Positions 8,693 through 15,813 of a DNA stretch of 17,407 nucleotides are shown in pieces. The stretch covers positions 15,588 through 32,994 of the forward strand of contig PMIV01000121.1 in NCBI GenBank assembly GCA_003158355.1, in the 5' to 3' direction. Both the position numbers and the translations under genes were made by a program. The notes beneath the pieces were generated by a model. It ran no database searches. It saw only the letters and a list, made by a program, of their open reading frames with translations, and was not told the origin of the DNA. Positions within the stretch are counted from its first letter, which is position 1. Each line of letters begins with the position of its first letter. This stretch comes from Anaerolineaceae bacterium. GTDB lineage: Bacteria; Chloroflexota; Anaerolineae; Anaerolineales; Anaerolineaceae.

Positions 8693-10345
8693 TCACCTCA
8701 CTCGTTTTTCTGAAGATTGACCAAGATTGGTCTCTTCGGGAGGCAATAAGGATATGGATGCTTCGGAAACAGAAGGCAATTTTCCGAATTCAGTTACAGC
8801 GGTTTTTAGAATATCTTCAATTGTTAGGGCGCGGGAAAATTGAACAGAGAGATCATTTAATTTCTGCTCTTTTGATGCAGCACGTTGTGTTTCATCGATC
8901 AAACGGGCATTTTCAAGCGCGCTGCTGGTTTGTGTAGAAATTGATCGTAAAAATTCCATTTCTTCTTGGTTAATATCATTACCAGAGAGTTCGAGATTAA
9001 TTTCGCCAATCACTTCATCACGCAAATAAATTGGGACACTGACGGTTTTTAATTCATCATCGACTGATTGCAGTTCCGGATTCTCATACGATGCAGAAAG
9101 ATCGCCATGAACGGCGACCGCTTCACCCCAGGCTTGTTGGACAAACGCTTTGTTCAACACCCGGATCTCTTCCAACGTTTTTTGTGAATGCTCGAAGGAG
9201 AGATTGTTTTCCAATGCAATGGCAAGGCTATCTGCAATACTTTGCAGGATCAAAATATCATTATCATCAAACGCGCCCGCAATATTAGATTGAATTGTCA
9301 TGGCTCCAAATAATGTAGAGGTAGTAGTGATTGGAATTGCCAATTCAGATCGGGTCTCGGGAAGAAGAGGGTTATCAAAGTGGACAGCCTCGGAGCCAAT
9401 ATCTTGAGCGATACGAGGTTTCCGGGTCTGAGTAGTCCATCCGATCATGGAATAACCACCGACGGCCAAACGGTGGTGGTTTGCAAGCATTTTACGGCCG
9501 GCTTCTCCAGTGCCATATTGTAGAACAGCGAACTCTTTCATAGGGTCAACAAGAAAAACACCAACATAATACAAATTAAACCGTTCTTTAATTGAATCGG
9601 TTACTTGCCGAATTAATAATTGAGGATTAGTGATGGAAGAAGTAGATTTTGTAATTTCTGCAGCGGTTCTTAATTGAGTGACACGTCTTTCAAGTATAGT
9701 TGTTTGCTCTTGCATCTGATCTTGAAGCATTTTTTGATCGTTCTTCAAGGCTTTATTTACCCTGAATATATTGAGGTAATGAGATTTTAACGAACCCATT
9801 ACAAGGTTGATACTAAAACCGGCTAAAAGAATAATCACCAAATCCAAACCAAGTGAATTAATTGTAGAGGCCAGTCCAATTCCTTTTATAACATTGGCAA
9901 ATCTCAAAATTGCCCACACCAATAACGTAGTCAGGCTAAGGAACAAACCTACGCGTGTTGAACTTTGATAAAGTAAAGTAGTGGTGAGGAAAGAAAAGAC
10001 CAACAAAAGGAGAAGTGCAATACCCGTCCAACCAGAAGTGAAATAAATAATATTCGAAAAAACATAGATGATCATTAATGCAATGATTGAGCGAATCCAA
10101 TAAGAAATTCTACGTAAAGCAAAGAAGATAAGACAAATGACAAATAGCCCAATAGAACTATACAGTATGGTAAAGTTCTGTGTTTTTACCGCTGTGGAAG
10201 AGAACAACAAGGAAAAAACAATTCCTGCGATACCTCCACCTAGAAAAATTGAGTGCAGAATTCGTTCCTGCCAGATCTTCAATTGATCTTCCAAATCAAA
10301 ATTAGACGGAATATTTGAGGGAATTAAAGAGCGAAGATAGTTCAT
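8693..10345 (-). CDS. Six-TM double-GAF membrane sensor
   Basis: A 550-residue protein. Six hydrophobic segments lie at about 31-50, 59-78, 85-103, 107-127, 131-149 and 165-184. A coiled coil follows at about 190-228 (KMLQDQMQEQTTILERRV), then a full GAF at about 228-385 (NPLLPETRSELAIPI) and a compact GAF at about 398-480, opening with FVQQAWGEAV and containing VSVPIYLRDEVIGEINL. The end (about 488-550) is the half-GAF tail shared with its neighbours. The start codon overlaps the stop of the upstream sensor gene in an ATGA arrangement (10342-10345), which points to translational coupling; GGAG and AAGGGG lie just upstream. No output domain can be seen. The protein would carry signals from membrane to cytoplasm only through partners, plausibly by forming mixed assemblies with the other GAF proteins through their coiled coils and GAF dimer helices; this is inference. 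Confidence 0.92.
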   Translation of the reverse strand: MNYLRSLIPSNIPSNFDLEDQLKIWQERILHSIFLGGGIAGIVFSLLFSSTAVKTQNFTILYSSIGLFVICLIFFALRRISYWIRSIIALMIIYVFSNIIYFTSGWTGIALLLLLVFSFLTTTLLYQSSTRVGLFLSLTTLLVWAILRFANVIKGIGLASTINSLGLDLVIILLAGFSINLVMGSLKSHYLNIFRVNKALKNDQKMLQDQMQEQTTILERRVTQLRTAAEITKSTSSITNPQLLIRQVTDSIKERFNLYYVGVFLVDPMKEFAVLQYGTGEAGRKMLANHHRLAVGGYSMIGWTTQTRKPRIAQDIGSEAVHFDNPLLPETRSELAIPITTTSTLFGAMTIQSNIAGAFDDNDILILQSIADSLAIALENNLSFEHSQKTLEEIRVLNKAFVQQAWGEAVAVHGDLSASYENPELQSVDDELKTVSVPIYLRDEVIGEINLELSGNDINQEEMEFLRSISTQTSSALENARLIDETQRAASKEQKLNDLSVQFSRALTIEDILKTAVTEFGKLPSVSEASISLLPPEETNLGQSSEKRVR

Positions 10346-13300
10346 TCCCCTTGCTCCTTATTCGTTTTTCCTTCAAATTTTGGCAAAATTTGAATTGAAG
10401 CCCGACGCACATTTAATGCACTGCCAATTTCGCTGATAGAGGTCTGCATAATTGTGTCCATATCCACTGAGCGCCTGATTTTGCTTGTGATCTCAAACAA
10501 TCTTTGTTGGCGGTTAATCTGGTTGCGGACTTGCTCAAGCAACCTGATGTTTGAGATGATTGCGCCTAAATTTACTGCCATTGTTGTAACAAACTCTTGA
10601 TCGTTCTCATCGAATTGCGCAAAAACTATACTTTCTACATTGATCACGCCTAAAATAGTATCTGCAAAACTAACCGGAACGGCAAGAATTGAATTGGATT
10701 CAAAATTTTGAGGTTGTGATGCAGGATTGGCTGGTACATCATTGATCCGAATACCTTGTTTTTCACTAGCAACTTGACCAACAACTCCCTTTCCAACCCG
10801 AATGCGGCGCGAGGTCTGATCGGGGTTGTTGATTCCTGCAAAAGCCCGGGCTACCAGAATATCATTTTGGTCGATGGCAAAATAGGTGATTTGTTCACCT
10901 GGCATGGCCTGATGTAGTACCTCGAGAGTAGCGCGAATGGAATCTTCGACGGTCATGTTTTCAACATTAGAGGCGGTCAACTGATTCAAGAGGCGATGGC
11001 GTTCCAATGATTGATTGGTATGGTTGAACAAGTCTTCATTTTGTACAGCAACCGCAGTTTGATTTGCTAAAATTTGTAAAATATTGATATCTTCTTGTGA
11101 GAAAGCATTGTATTCGGTGGATTGAACATCCAGGGCACCCAGGATCTTATCGCCAATTTTCATTGGAATAGCCATTTCTGAGTGGGTTTCTGGAAGCAGG
11201 GGATTGGCAAAATAATTTTGCTCCTTGGTCACATCACCTACCACAACTGGAATACCTTTTCCAGTAGCCTGACCAACAATTGAAGTGGAACCTACGGCAA
11301 GTTTATGGCCGGCTCGTTTTAATTGTGCTCCTGCTTCACCTGTGGATTCGCGCAGGACAGCGTTTTTTCCGAGTGGATCGATGAGGAAAATCGAAGCATG
11401 ATAGAAATTGAATCTTGCTTTGATAAGTTCGACCAAACGGGCCAGCGTAACATCGACATCCATTGTTCCAGCCGTTGATTCCCTGGCAATCTCGGAAGCA
11501 GTCAGCAATTGATCAGCACGATGTTCAGCTAACTGCTGGATTTTAACCAGGTCCGTAATATCGTTGGAAATACTTAACAAACCCGCAACACTGCCTTCGG
11601 GATTGACCAATGGAATCCGGTTAGAAAGTACCCATTGTGGCACACCTTCACGATCTATCCACTTTTCTGTGTGGTGAAGTAGCGGTGTTTGGGAAGAAAC
11701 TACTTCTTCTCCTGCTGCATTTTCATTTTCACTTTCTTCAGCAAAGTAATGAAAATTATCTACTTTACCCAATAAGCTTTCAATTCCTGTGCTTCCCAAA
11801 AACTCAGAAAGAGATTTGCTGATTCGGATGAATTCGTTATTTGTATTTTTAAAAGAAATACGGTCGGGAATATTCTCCAGAAGCGAATCCAGTAAATATT
11901 TTTCATAATCGTAGGAGCTTTGAATCTCTTTGAGCGAAAGACCTTGCTGTTCAATTAGAACGGCGAGTGATAGCCGTGCAGCAACAAGCTCAAAGATGAC
12001 TTGAGTTTCATGATCGAAAGCCGCTGTCATATCCTGGCTAAAAAGAGCTATTGCTCCGATGACCTGGTTGCCATTGATGAGCGGGAGTCCCAACCAAGAT
12101 TTTACCGATAAATGTTGGCCTGGGGCATCGACGGCAAACTGGTTATTCTTAGAAGCGTCTTCGAGGAGTATGCTTTCGCCGGAGTTAACAATTTGAGAAA
12201 GCAAATCGTTACTTTTCACATAAGGAATGATTTGAACGGGTAGATCATCTACATAATAATAAGGAATCTTGATTTGAGTTTGATTATTTTCTAGTAGGGC
12301 AACACAAAAACCAATATTCTGTCCATAAGTAACACGGAGTTGATTGTGAATTTCACTGAAAATATCTTGTAATTGAGACTCTTTATTCGAAGTAAAAACT
12401 TTGCTGAGCATGGAAATCCCTTTCTCTTTTTGAGTAAGAGAATTGCTCAGGTGAATTCTTTCAAGGGAGGTACCAATACCTTCACCAAAGTTAATATAAG
12501 GCTGCATTTGCATGGAAGTGAGCGGCGTTTCATCGCGTGAACCAATTGCGAGTATATGTTTGAGTTGTTTACCCTCATAAATCGGGATGACCGCTGCGGA
12601 ATGGCAACCACGTCGACTAAAATATCCAATCAATGGGCTGAAATCAGTCAGAAGTTGGAAGTTATTGATGATCTCTACGCCACCGGCGGCCAATTTTTGC
12701 AAAGCATTTGAAAATGGAATTTGTGCGCCGATCAGCGATTTATCTGAGGGAGTTGATTCTGAATCAGTAAGGCTGACGAGTTGTAAATTACCTTCTATCA
12801 CGTCCAGAGTAAAAACTGTATAAGGAGTTTGGGTAAACAAGGTGTTCATCTCGTTTAGAATATCTTCTTCTTGTTGAGCCTGCGAGATTGCTCTGGTGGT
12901 AGAGTACAAGACAGCTGTTTCTTGCAAAGAAAGCTGAGTAGATTCCAAAAGTTCAATGTTTCGCAGACCGGTTGAGACCTGGTTTGTCAGGGTTGTGAAA
13001 GCCGGCATTGATTCAAAGTCGAATGCATTCTGGTTTTCACTTTGGATTTCCAAAACACCGATTAAACGATTAGCGATGGTAATGGGTAACGCGATCTCTG
13101 AATGGGTGCTGGGTAAAAGCGGGGTAGACAATAGCTTTGGCCGTTCTGAAAGCACATTTTGTGAAAGACGCGCCTGGCGATTAGCTGCGGTCCAGCCAAT
13201 GAGTGAAGTCGCGTCTATTGGCAAGTGTAAACTGCGGTCGGGGAGAATTTCCCCTGCTTGGCTGTAATCTTCTGTCAATATGAGGTTCTGGTTGTTCTTA

Positions 13301-14622
13301 TCGGATAGATAGATCGAGGCATAAGAGTAGCCCAATTTGTCTACGATAGATTCGGTCACACGTTTTAAGATTTCATTAGTAGTTGATGCAGAAACAGCAT
13401 CCTGGGCAATCTCTGATGCTGTACGGAGTTGTTCTGTACGGTCTGCAACCCTTGCTTCCAAAGAACTGTAAAAAGTAGTCAGTTGACCCACCATATAATT
13501 AAATGAAGAGGCTAGCAGCCCGATTTCATCACTGCGGTTGACAGAGGCTTTTTGACTGAAATCTCCATTCGCAAATTTTCTGGCTTTCTCAGAAAGATCA
13601 ACTAATGGAACAGCTATTTGGCGGGCGCCGATAAATGCAAATAGACCTGATAACAAGAGGGCAACAGCCAATAAAATGAGAATGAGTCTCAATAATACCT
13701 GTAATTGACTTTGAACCGAATCAATTGGTACTTCAAGTATAAAAGTACTATTCACCTGTTTAATTGGTCGAATGTAAGAGTAGACGCTTTTCCCTTGATA
13801 GTTGGAATAAGAATAATCACTCCCTCCACCTGCCTTGGAGGCCAGATCATTGATCGATTTTTGTATATCTTCTGCGGTAGTGGAAAGTTCCGGAGTCTGC
13901 ATTACCGGGTTCAAAGAAATGAATTTACTATCAGAGGTAATAAAAAAAACGTGAGCAGAAGTAAAATACGAAAGCGGACCTTTTAACAAAGAGGTCAATA
14001 AGGTTGGTTTTGAATCGTAAAAAAAGGTTACTGGGGAAGAGATACCCGGAATTTGTTTGGTAAGTGCAGTGATCATAATCAATTGATTTGGATATAAACC
14101 ATCAGGATTGAAGATAAGTGCTGAATTGGAAGTGCCAATTAACGAGAGAATTGATTTGTTTTTAGAAAGCACCGAACCGACTTGACTTTTATTGGATGAA
14201 AAAAGGACACTTCCATCTGATTTGACTGCATTAATGGCAAATACATCATTGGTGGACAGGCTATCGATGGTTGACTGAATAAATGAATCAAAAGTTTCAT
14301 TATTTAAAAAATAATAAGAATCACCTGTAGATTGAGCCAGAGCATTCAAAACTGTTGAAGACCCAACAAAACCTTGCATGGATGAAATTGTGGTTGAGTT
14401 TAATTGTTCAATTTGAAAGGCGTAAGTTTGCGCCAAAGACGACATTTGACTAATAGTCTGAGTTTTAAGTGAGTTTCTGAATTGAAAATAACTAGTAGCG
14501 CCAATGATCGTAGCTGGTAAAAGTGCCATAATTACCAGGCTGATAATAACGGTGCGAACCAAACTTCCATGAAATACGGGGGTTGCTTTCTGCGCAGAGG
14601 TATCAGCCGATTGTTCACTCAT
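10342..14622 (-). CDS. dCache-HAMP-GAF3-PAS-GAF2 membrane sensor
   Basis: A 1426-residue sensor, the largest in the operon. It has TM1 at about 25-45, an extracytoplasmic dCache-like domain at about 48-308, TM2 at about 310-338 and HAMP at about 341-390 (NGDFSQKASVNRSDEIGLLA). Three GAF units follow (about 398-565, 568-725, 731-901), then a PAS at about 905-1028 (IPDRISFKNTNNEFIRIS, ending LLSISNDITD), two more GAFs (about 1037-1205, 1208-1371) and the half-GAF tail (ITSKIRRSVDMDTIM). The second GAF is the most diverged. The Cache domain should see an external small molecule and the GAF/PAS chain internal cues. The design matches a histidine-kinase sensor half, but no HisKA, HATPase or other catalytic domain follows. 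The frame extends up to 14727, yet the start at 14622 has an ideal AAGGAG and lies ten bases after the receiver's stop, whereas the longer form would overlap the receiver gene by 95 bases and put polar residues before TM1. Confidence 0.93.
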   Translation of the reverse strand: MSEQSADTSAQKATPVFHGSLVRTVIISLVIMALLPATIIGATSYFQFRNSLKTQTISQMSSLAQTYAFQIEQLNSTTISSMQGFVGSSTVLNALAQSTGDSYYFLNNETFDSFIQSTIDSLSTNDVFAINAVKSDGSVLFSSNKSQVGSVLSKNKSILSLIGTSNSALIFNPDGLYPNQLIMITALTKQIPGISSPVTFFYDSKPTLLTSLLKGPLSYFTSAHVFFITSDSKFISLNPVMQTPELSTTAEDIQKSINDLASKAGGGSDYSYSNYQGKSVYSYIRPIKQVNSTFILEVPIDSVQSQLQVLLRLILILLAVALLLSGLFAFIGARQIAVPLVDLSEKARKFANGDFSQKASVNRSDEIGLLASSFNYMVGQLTTFYSSLEARVADRTEQLRTASEIAQDAVSASTTNEILKRVTESIVDKLGYSYASIYLSDKNNQNLILTEDYSQAGEILPDRSLHLPIDATSLIGWTAANRQARLSQNVLSERPKLLSTPLLPSTHSEIALPITIANRLIGVLEIQSENQNAFDFESMPAFTTLTNQVSTGLRNIELLESTQLSLQETAVLYSTTRAISQAQQEEDILNEMNTLFTQTPYTVFTLDVIEGNLQLVSLTDSESTPSDKSLIGAQIPFSNALQKLAAGGVEIINNFQLLTDFSPLIGYFSRRGCHSAAVIPIYEGKQLKHILAIGSRDETPLTSMQMQPYINFGEGIGTSLERIHLSNSLTQKEKGISMLSKVFTSNKESQLQDIFSEIHNQLRVTYGQNIGFCVALLENNQTQIKIPYYYVDDLPVQIIPYVKSNDLLSQIVNSGESILLEDASKNNQFAVDAPGQHLSVKSWLGLPLINGNQVIGAIALFSQDMTAAFDHETQVIFELVAARLSLAVLIEQQGLSLKEIQSSYDYEKYLLDSLLENIPDRISFKNTNNEFIRISKSLSEFLGSTGIESLLGKVDNFHYFAEESENENAAGEEVVSSQTPLLHHTEKWIDREGVPQWVLSNRIPLVNPEGSVAGLLSISNDITDLVKIQQLAEHRADQLLTASEIARESTAGTMDVDVTLARLVELIKARFNFYHASIFLIDPLGKNAVLRESTGEAGAQLKRAGHKLAVGSTSIVGQATGKGIPVVVGDVTKEQNYFANPLLPETHSEMAIPMKIGDKILGALDVQSTEYNAFSQEDINILQILANQTAVAVQNEDLFNHTNQSLERHRLLNQLTASNVENMTVEDSIRATLEVLHQAMPGEQITYFAIDQNDILVARAFAGINNPDQTSRRIRVGKGVVGQVASEKQGIRINDVPANPASQPQNFESNSILAVPVSFADTILGVINVESIVFAQFDENDQEFVTTMAVNLGAIISNIRLLEQVRNQINRQQRLFEITSKIRRSVDMDTIMQTSISEIGSALNVRRASIQILPKFEGKTNKEQGE

Positions 14623-14628
14623 ATCCAG

Positions 14629-14634
14629 CTCCTT
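14629..14634 (-). promoter_or_regulatory. Ribosome-binding site that decides the large sensor start
   Basis: AAGGAG on the minus strand, six bases before the ATG at 14620-14622 and overlapping the stop of the upstream receiver gene. This is the best Shine-Dalgarno sequence near the gene and fixes the start. Confidence 0.8.
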
Positions 14635-15118
14635 AGTTATATTCCCAAACAGATTTGCCGGCGAGAATGTTCTTAATTTGTTCTGGAAAGCGATCTGGGT
14701 CCAGAGGTTTTCCAATAAATCCATCAAAGCCAGCCAGGCGAGCGATCTTCATTTGCTCTACGTCGGCAACTGCTGTGACTGCTACAATTGGAATTCCGGA
14801 TAAGGTACTGGCCTGACGAATTTTCCGCATAGCTGCATATCCATCTTCATAGGGGAGACGAATATCCATCAAAACCAGGTCAATTCGGGCTAAACGATTG
14901 GCAAACTCCACTACTTCATAGCCAGAGGTTTTCCATTCACATTGAACCCCCAGAGTTTCAAGCATCCGGGCAATTAATTTGAAGTTACTGATATTATCTT
15001 CAACAACAAGGATCACGATTTTTGAAGCATCCAAATTTTGAGCAATATTGGGCACTTCTTTAGGAAGCGATGCTTCATTATTAGGAAAAGGCTGCGAAAA
15101 GGCCAAAATTTCAAGCAT
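14633..15118 (-). CDS. Stand-alone response-regulator receiver protein (second of two)
   Basis: With the ATG at 15118 this is a 161-residue protein: about 33 variable residues, then a single receiver (CheY-like) domain. All key residues are in place: the acidic pair E40-D41 (VVEDN), phospho-acceptor D85 (LVLMDIRLP), T115 (AVTAVA) and K137 (GKPLD). It has no output domain, so it should act as a phospho-signal carrier or a binding partner, probably for a kinase or for the sensors encoded downstream. The frame can be extended to a TTG at 15160, but that would overlap the previous gene by 50 bases. The ATG at 15118 overlaps the upstream stop by 8 bases and has a weak GGAA eight bases before it, so coupling to the upstream receiver is likely. 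It differs clearly from its neighbour in sequence, so each may serve a different partner. Confidence 0.88.
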   Translation of the reverse strand: MLEILAFSQPFPNNEASLPKEVPNIAQNLDASKIVILVVEDNISNFKLIARMLETLGVQCEWKTSGYEVVEFANRLARIDLVLMDIRLPYEDGYAAMRKIRQASTLSGIPIVAVTAVADVEQMKIARLAGFDGFIGKPLDPDRFPEQIKNILAGKSVWEYN

Positions 15119-15512
15119 GAGGTTGATTCCGTTGACCTGAGATTTGCAGAAAGTGATCAATTTGATCTAGGAAAGTATCAATATCTATTGGTTTTTCAAT
15201 GTAGCCATCGCAGCCGGCTCGGATAGATTTTTCGCGATCTCCACGCATGGCATTAGCCGTGATAGCAATGATAGGTATTTGTTTAATACCAGGGACGGTT
15301 TTTAATTTAGATGTAAGTGTATAACCATCGACGTCGGGCATATTAATGTCCATCAAAATCAAATCAGGTTTTGTTTTTCGCAGGTAATTGATTGCCTCAA
15401 AAGCATTTTCAGCTTCCAATACTTGGTAGGGAACCGATTGTAACAATCGGCGGACTAAAATACGATTCTCAAAATTGTCTTCAATGTGAAGAATAGTTTT
15501 TTGAGCAGCCAT
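15111..15512 (-). CDS. Stand-alone response-regulator receiver protein, DivK-like (first gene of operon)
   Basis: A 133-residue protein made of one receiver domain. It has E11-D12 (HIEDN), phospho-acceptor D55 (LILMDINMPDVDG), T85 (AITANAM) and K107 (YIEKPID), the complete set for phosphorylation. The sequence style matches DivK and the receiver domains tied to hybrid histidine kinases rather than DNA-binding regulators. There is no output domain. The ATG at 15512 has AGGGA about eight bases upstream. It is the first gene after the 301-base gap, so the operon's promoter should lie just before it. A phospho-donor kinase is not encoded in the visible part of the operon; it may lie beyond the left edge or elsewhere. 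The call of receiver is firm, the cellular role is not. Confidence 0.95.
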   Translation of the reverse strand: MAAQKTILHIEDNFENRILVRRLLQSVPYQVLEAENAFEAINYLRKTKPDLILMDINMPDVDGYTLTSKLKTVPGIKQIPIIAITANAMRGDREKSIRAGCDGYIEKPIDIDTFLDQIDHFLQISGQRNQPHA

Positions 15513-15622
15513 TTATAAATCCCTGCAAATAAAAATCTTATATTATGGTGTTAAAAAAGGGCTACGATAAATTCTTTACCGCTATTATGTTTATACACCA
15601 GAACCTTTAAAAGAGCTAATGG

Positions 15623-15648
15623 CAAACTTAACATAAATGTAAGGTTTG
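15623..15648. promoter_or_regulatory. Imperfect palindrome, possible operator of the sensor operon
   Basis: Two 12-base arms (CAAACTTAACAT and ATGTAAGGTTTG) around a two-base centre; 10 of 12 positions are symmetric and one further pair could be a G-U. It lies about 110-135 bases before the first receiver start, close to the -10-like words, where an operator would be expected. No run of T follows on either strand, so it is not a standard terminator. The protein that might bind is unknown. Confidence 0.35.
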
Positions 15649-15695
15649 TGTGAAAGAGCGTGAAAGGCACCTAAAAGAACATATTTCGTGGAACA

Positions 15696-15810
15696 AGTCT
15701 CTGCGAAGGCTAATAAACACAAATATTTTCAGGCAATTTACTATTTTAAGGCACTCAAATTCAGAACGCTTTGAAAAACAAGCCTTGCTCATATTTTTTG
15801 TGCAGAGACT
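15696..15810. repeat. Distant 9-base inverted repeat
   Basis: AGTCTCTGC at 15696-15704 is matched by its exact reverse complement GCAGAGACT at 15802-15810, with 97 bases between. It begins just after the stop of the glycosyltransferase gene and could form a long-range stem in its 3' untranslated RNA. The arms are short, so chance is a fair explanation. Confidence 0.25.
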
Positions 15811-15813
15811 GTC

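Larger units (their letters stand above)
15513..15813. other. Intergenic region upstream of the sensor operon
   Basis: A 301-base AT-rich gap without a credible gene. On the minus strand it holds -10-like words TATAAA (15590-15595), CATAAT (15584-15589) and TATAAG (15537-15542), but none has a good TTGACA at the right distance, so I do not choose a promoter. It also contains the palindrome at 15623-15648 and a distant 9-base inverted repeat. No clear terminator for the membrane glycosyltransferase gene is visible at its right end. Confidence 0.6.

Noticed and set aside
12956..13267. 103-codon plus-strand frame
   Set aside because: Antisense to GAF1 of the large sensor; no recognisable motif.
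4028..14622. Search for a histidine kinase H-box, GGDEF, EAL, HD-GYP or PP2C motif in the sensors
   Set aside because: No HE[IL]RTP-like, GGDEF/GGEEF, EAL or phosphatase motif was found in any of the four complete sensors; each ends in the half-GAF tail.
15537..15595. TATAAA, CATAAT and TATAAG as the -10 box of the sensor operon
   Set aside because: None has a -35 sequence close to TTGACA at 16-18 bases; a TTGCCA further up is 24 bases from TATAAA. No promoter was called.
15770..15813. Possible terminator after the glycosyltransferase gene (GCTTG, T5, CAAAGC on the minus strand)
   Set aside because: The stem has only four to five pairs with a bulge and the T-run is in the loop, not after it.
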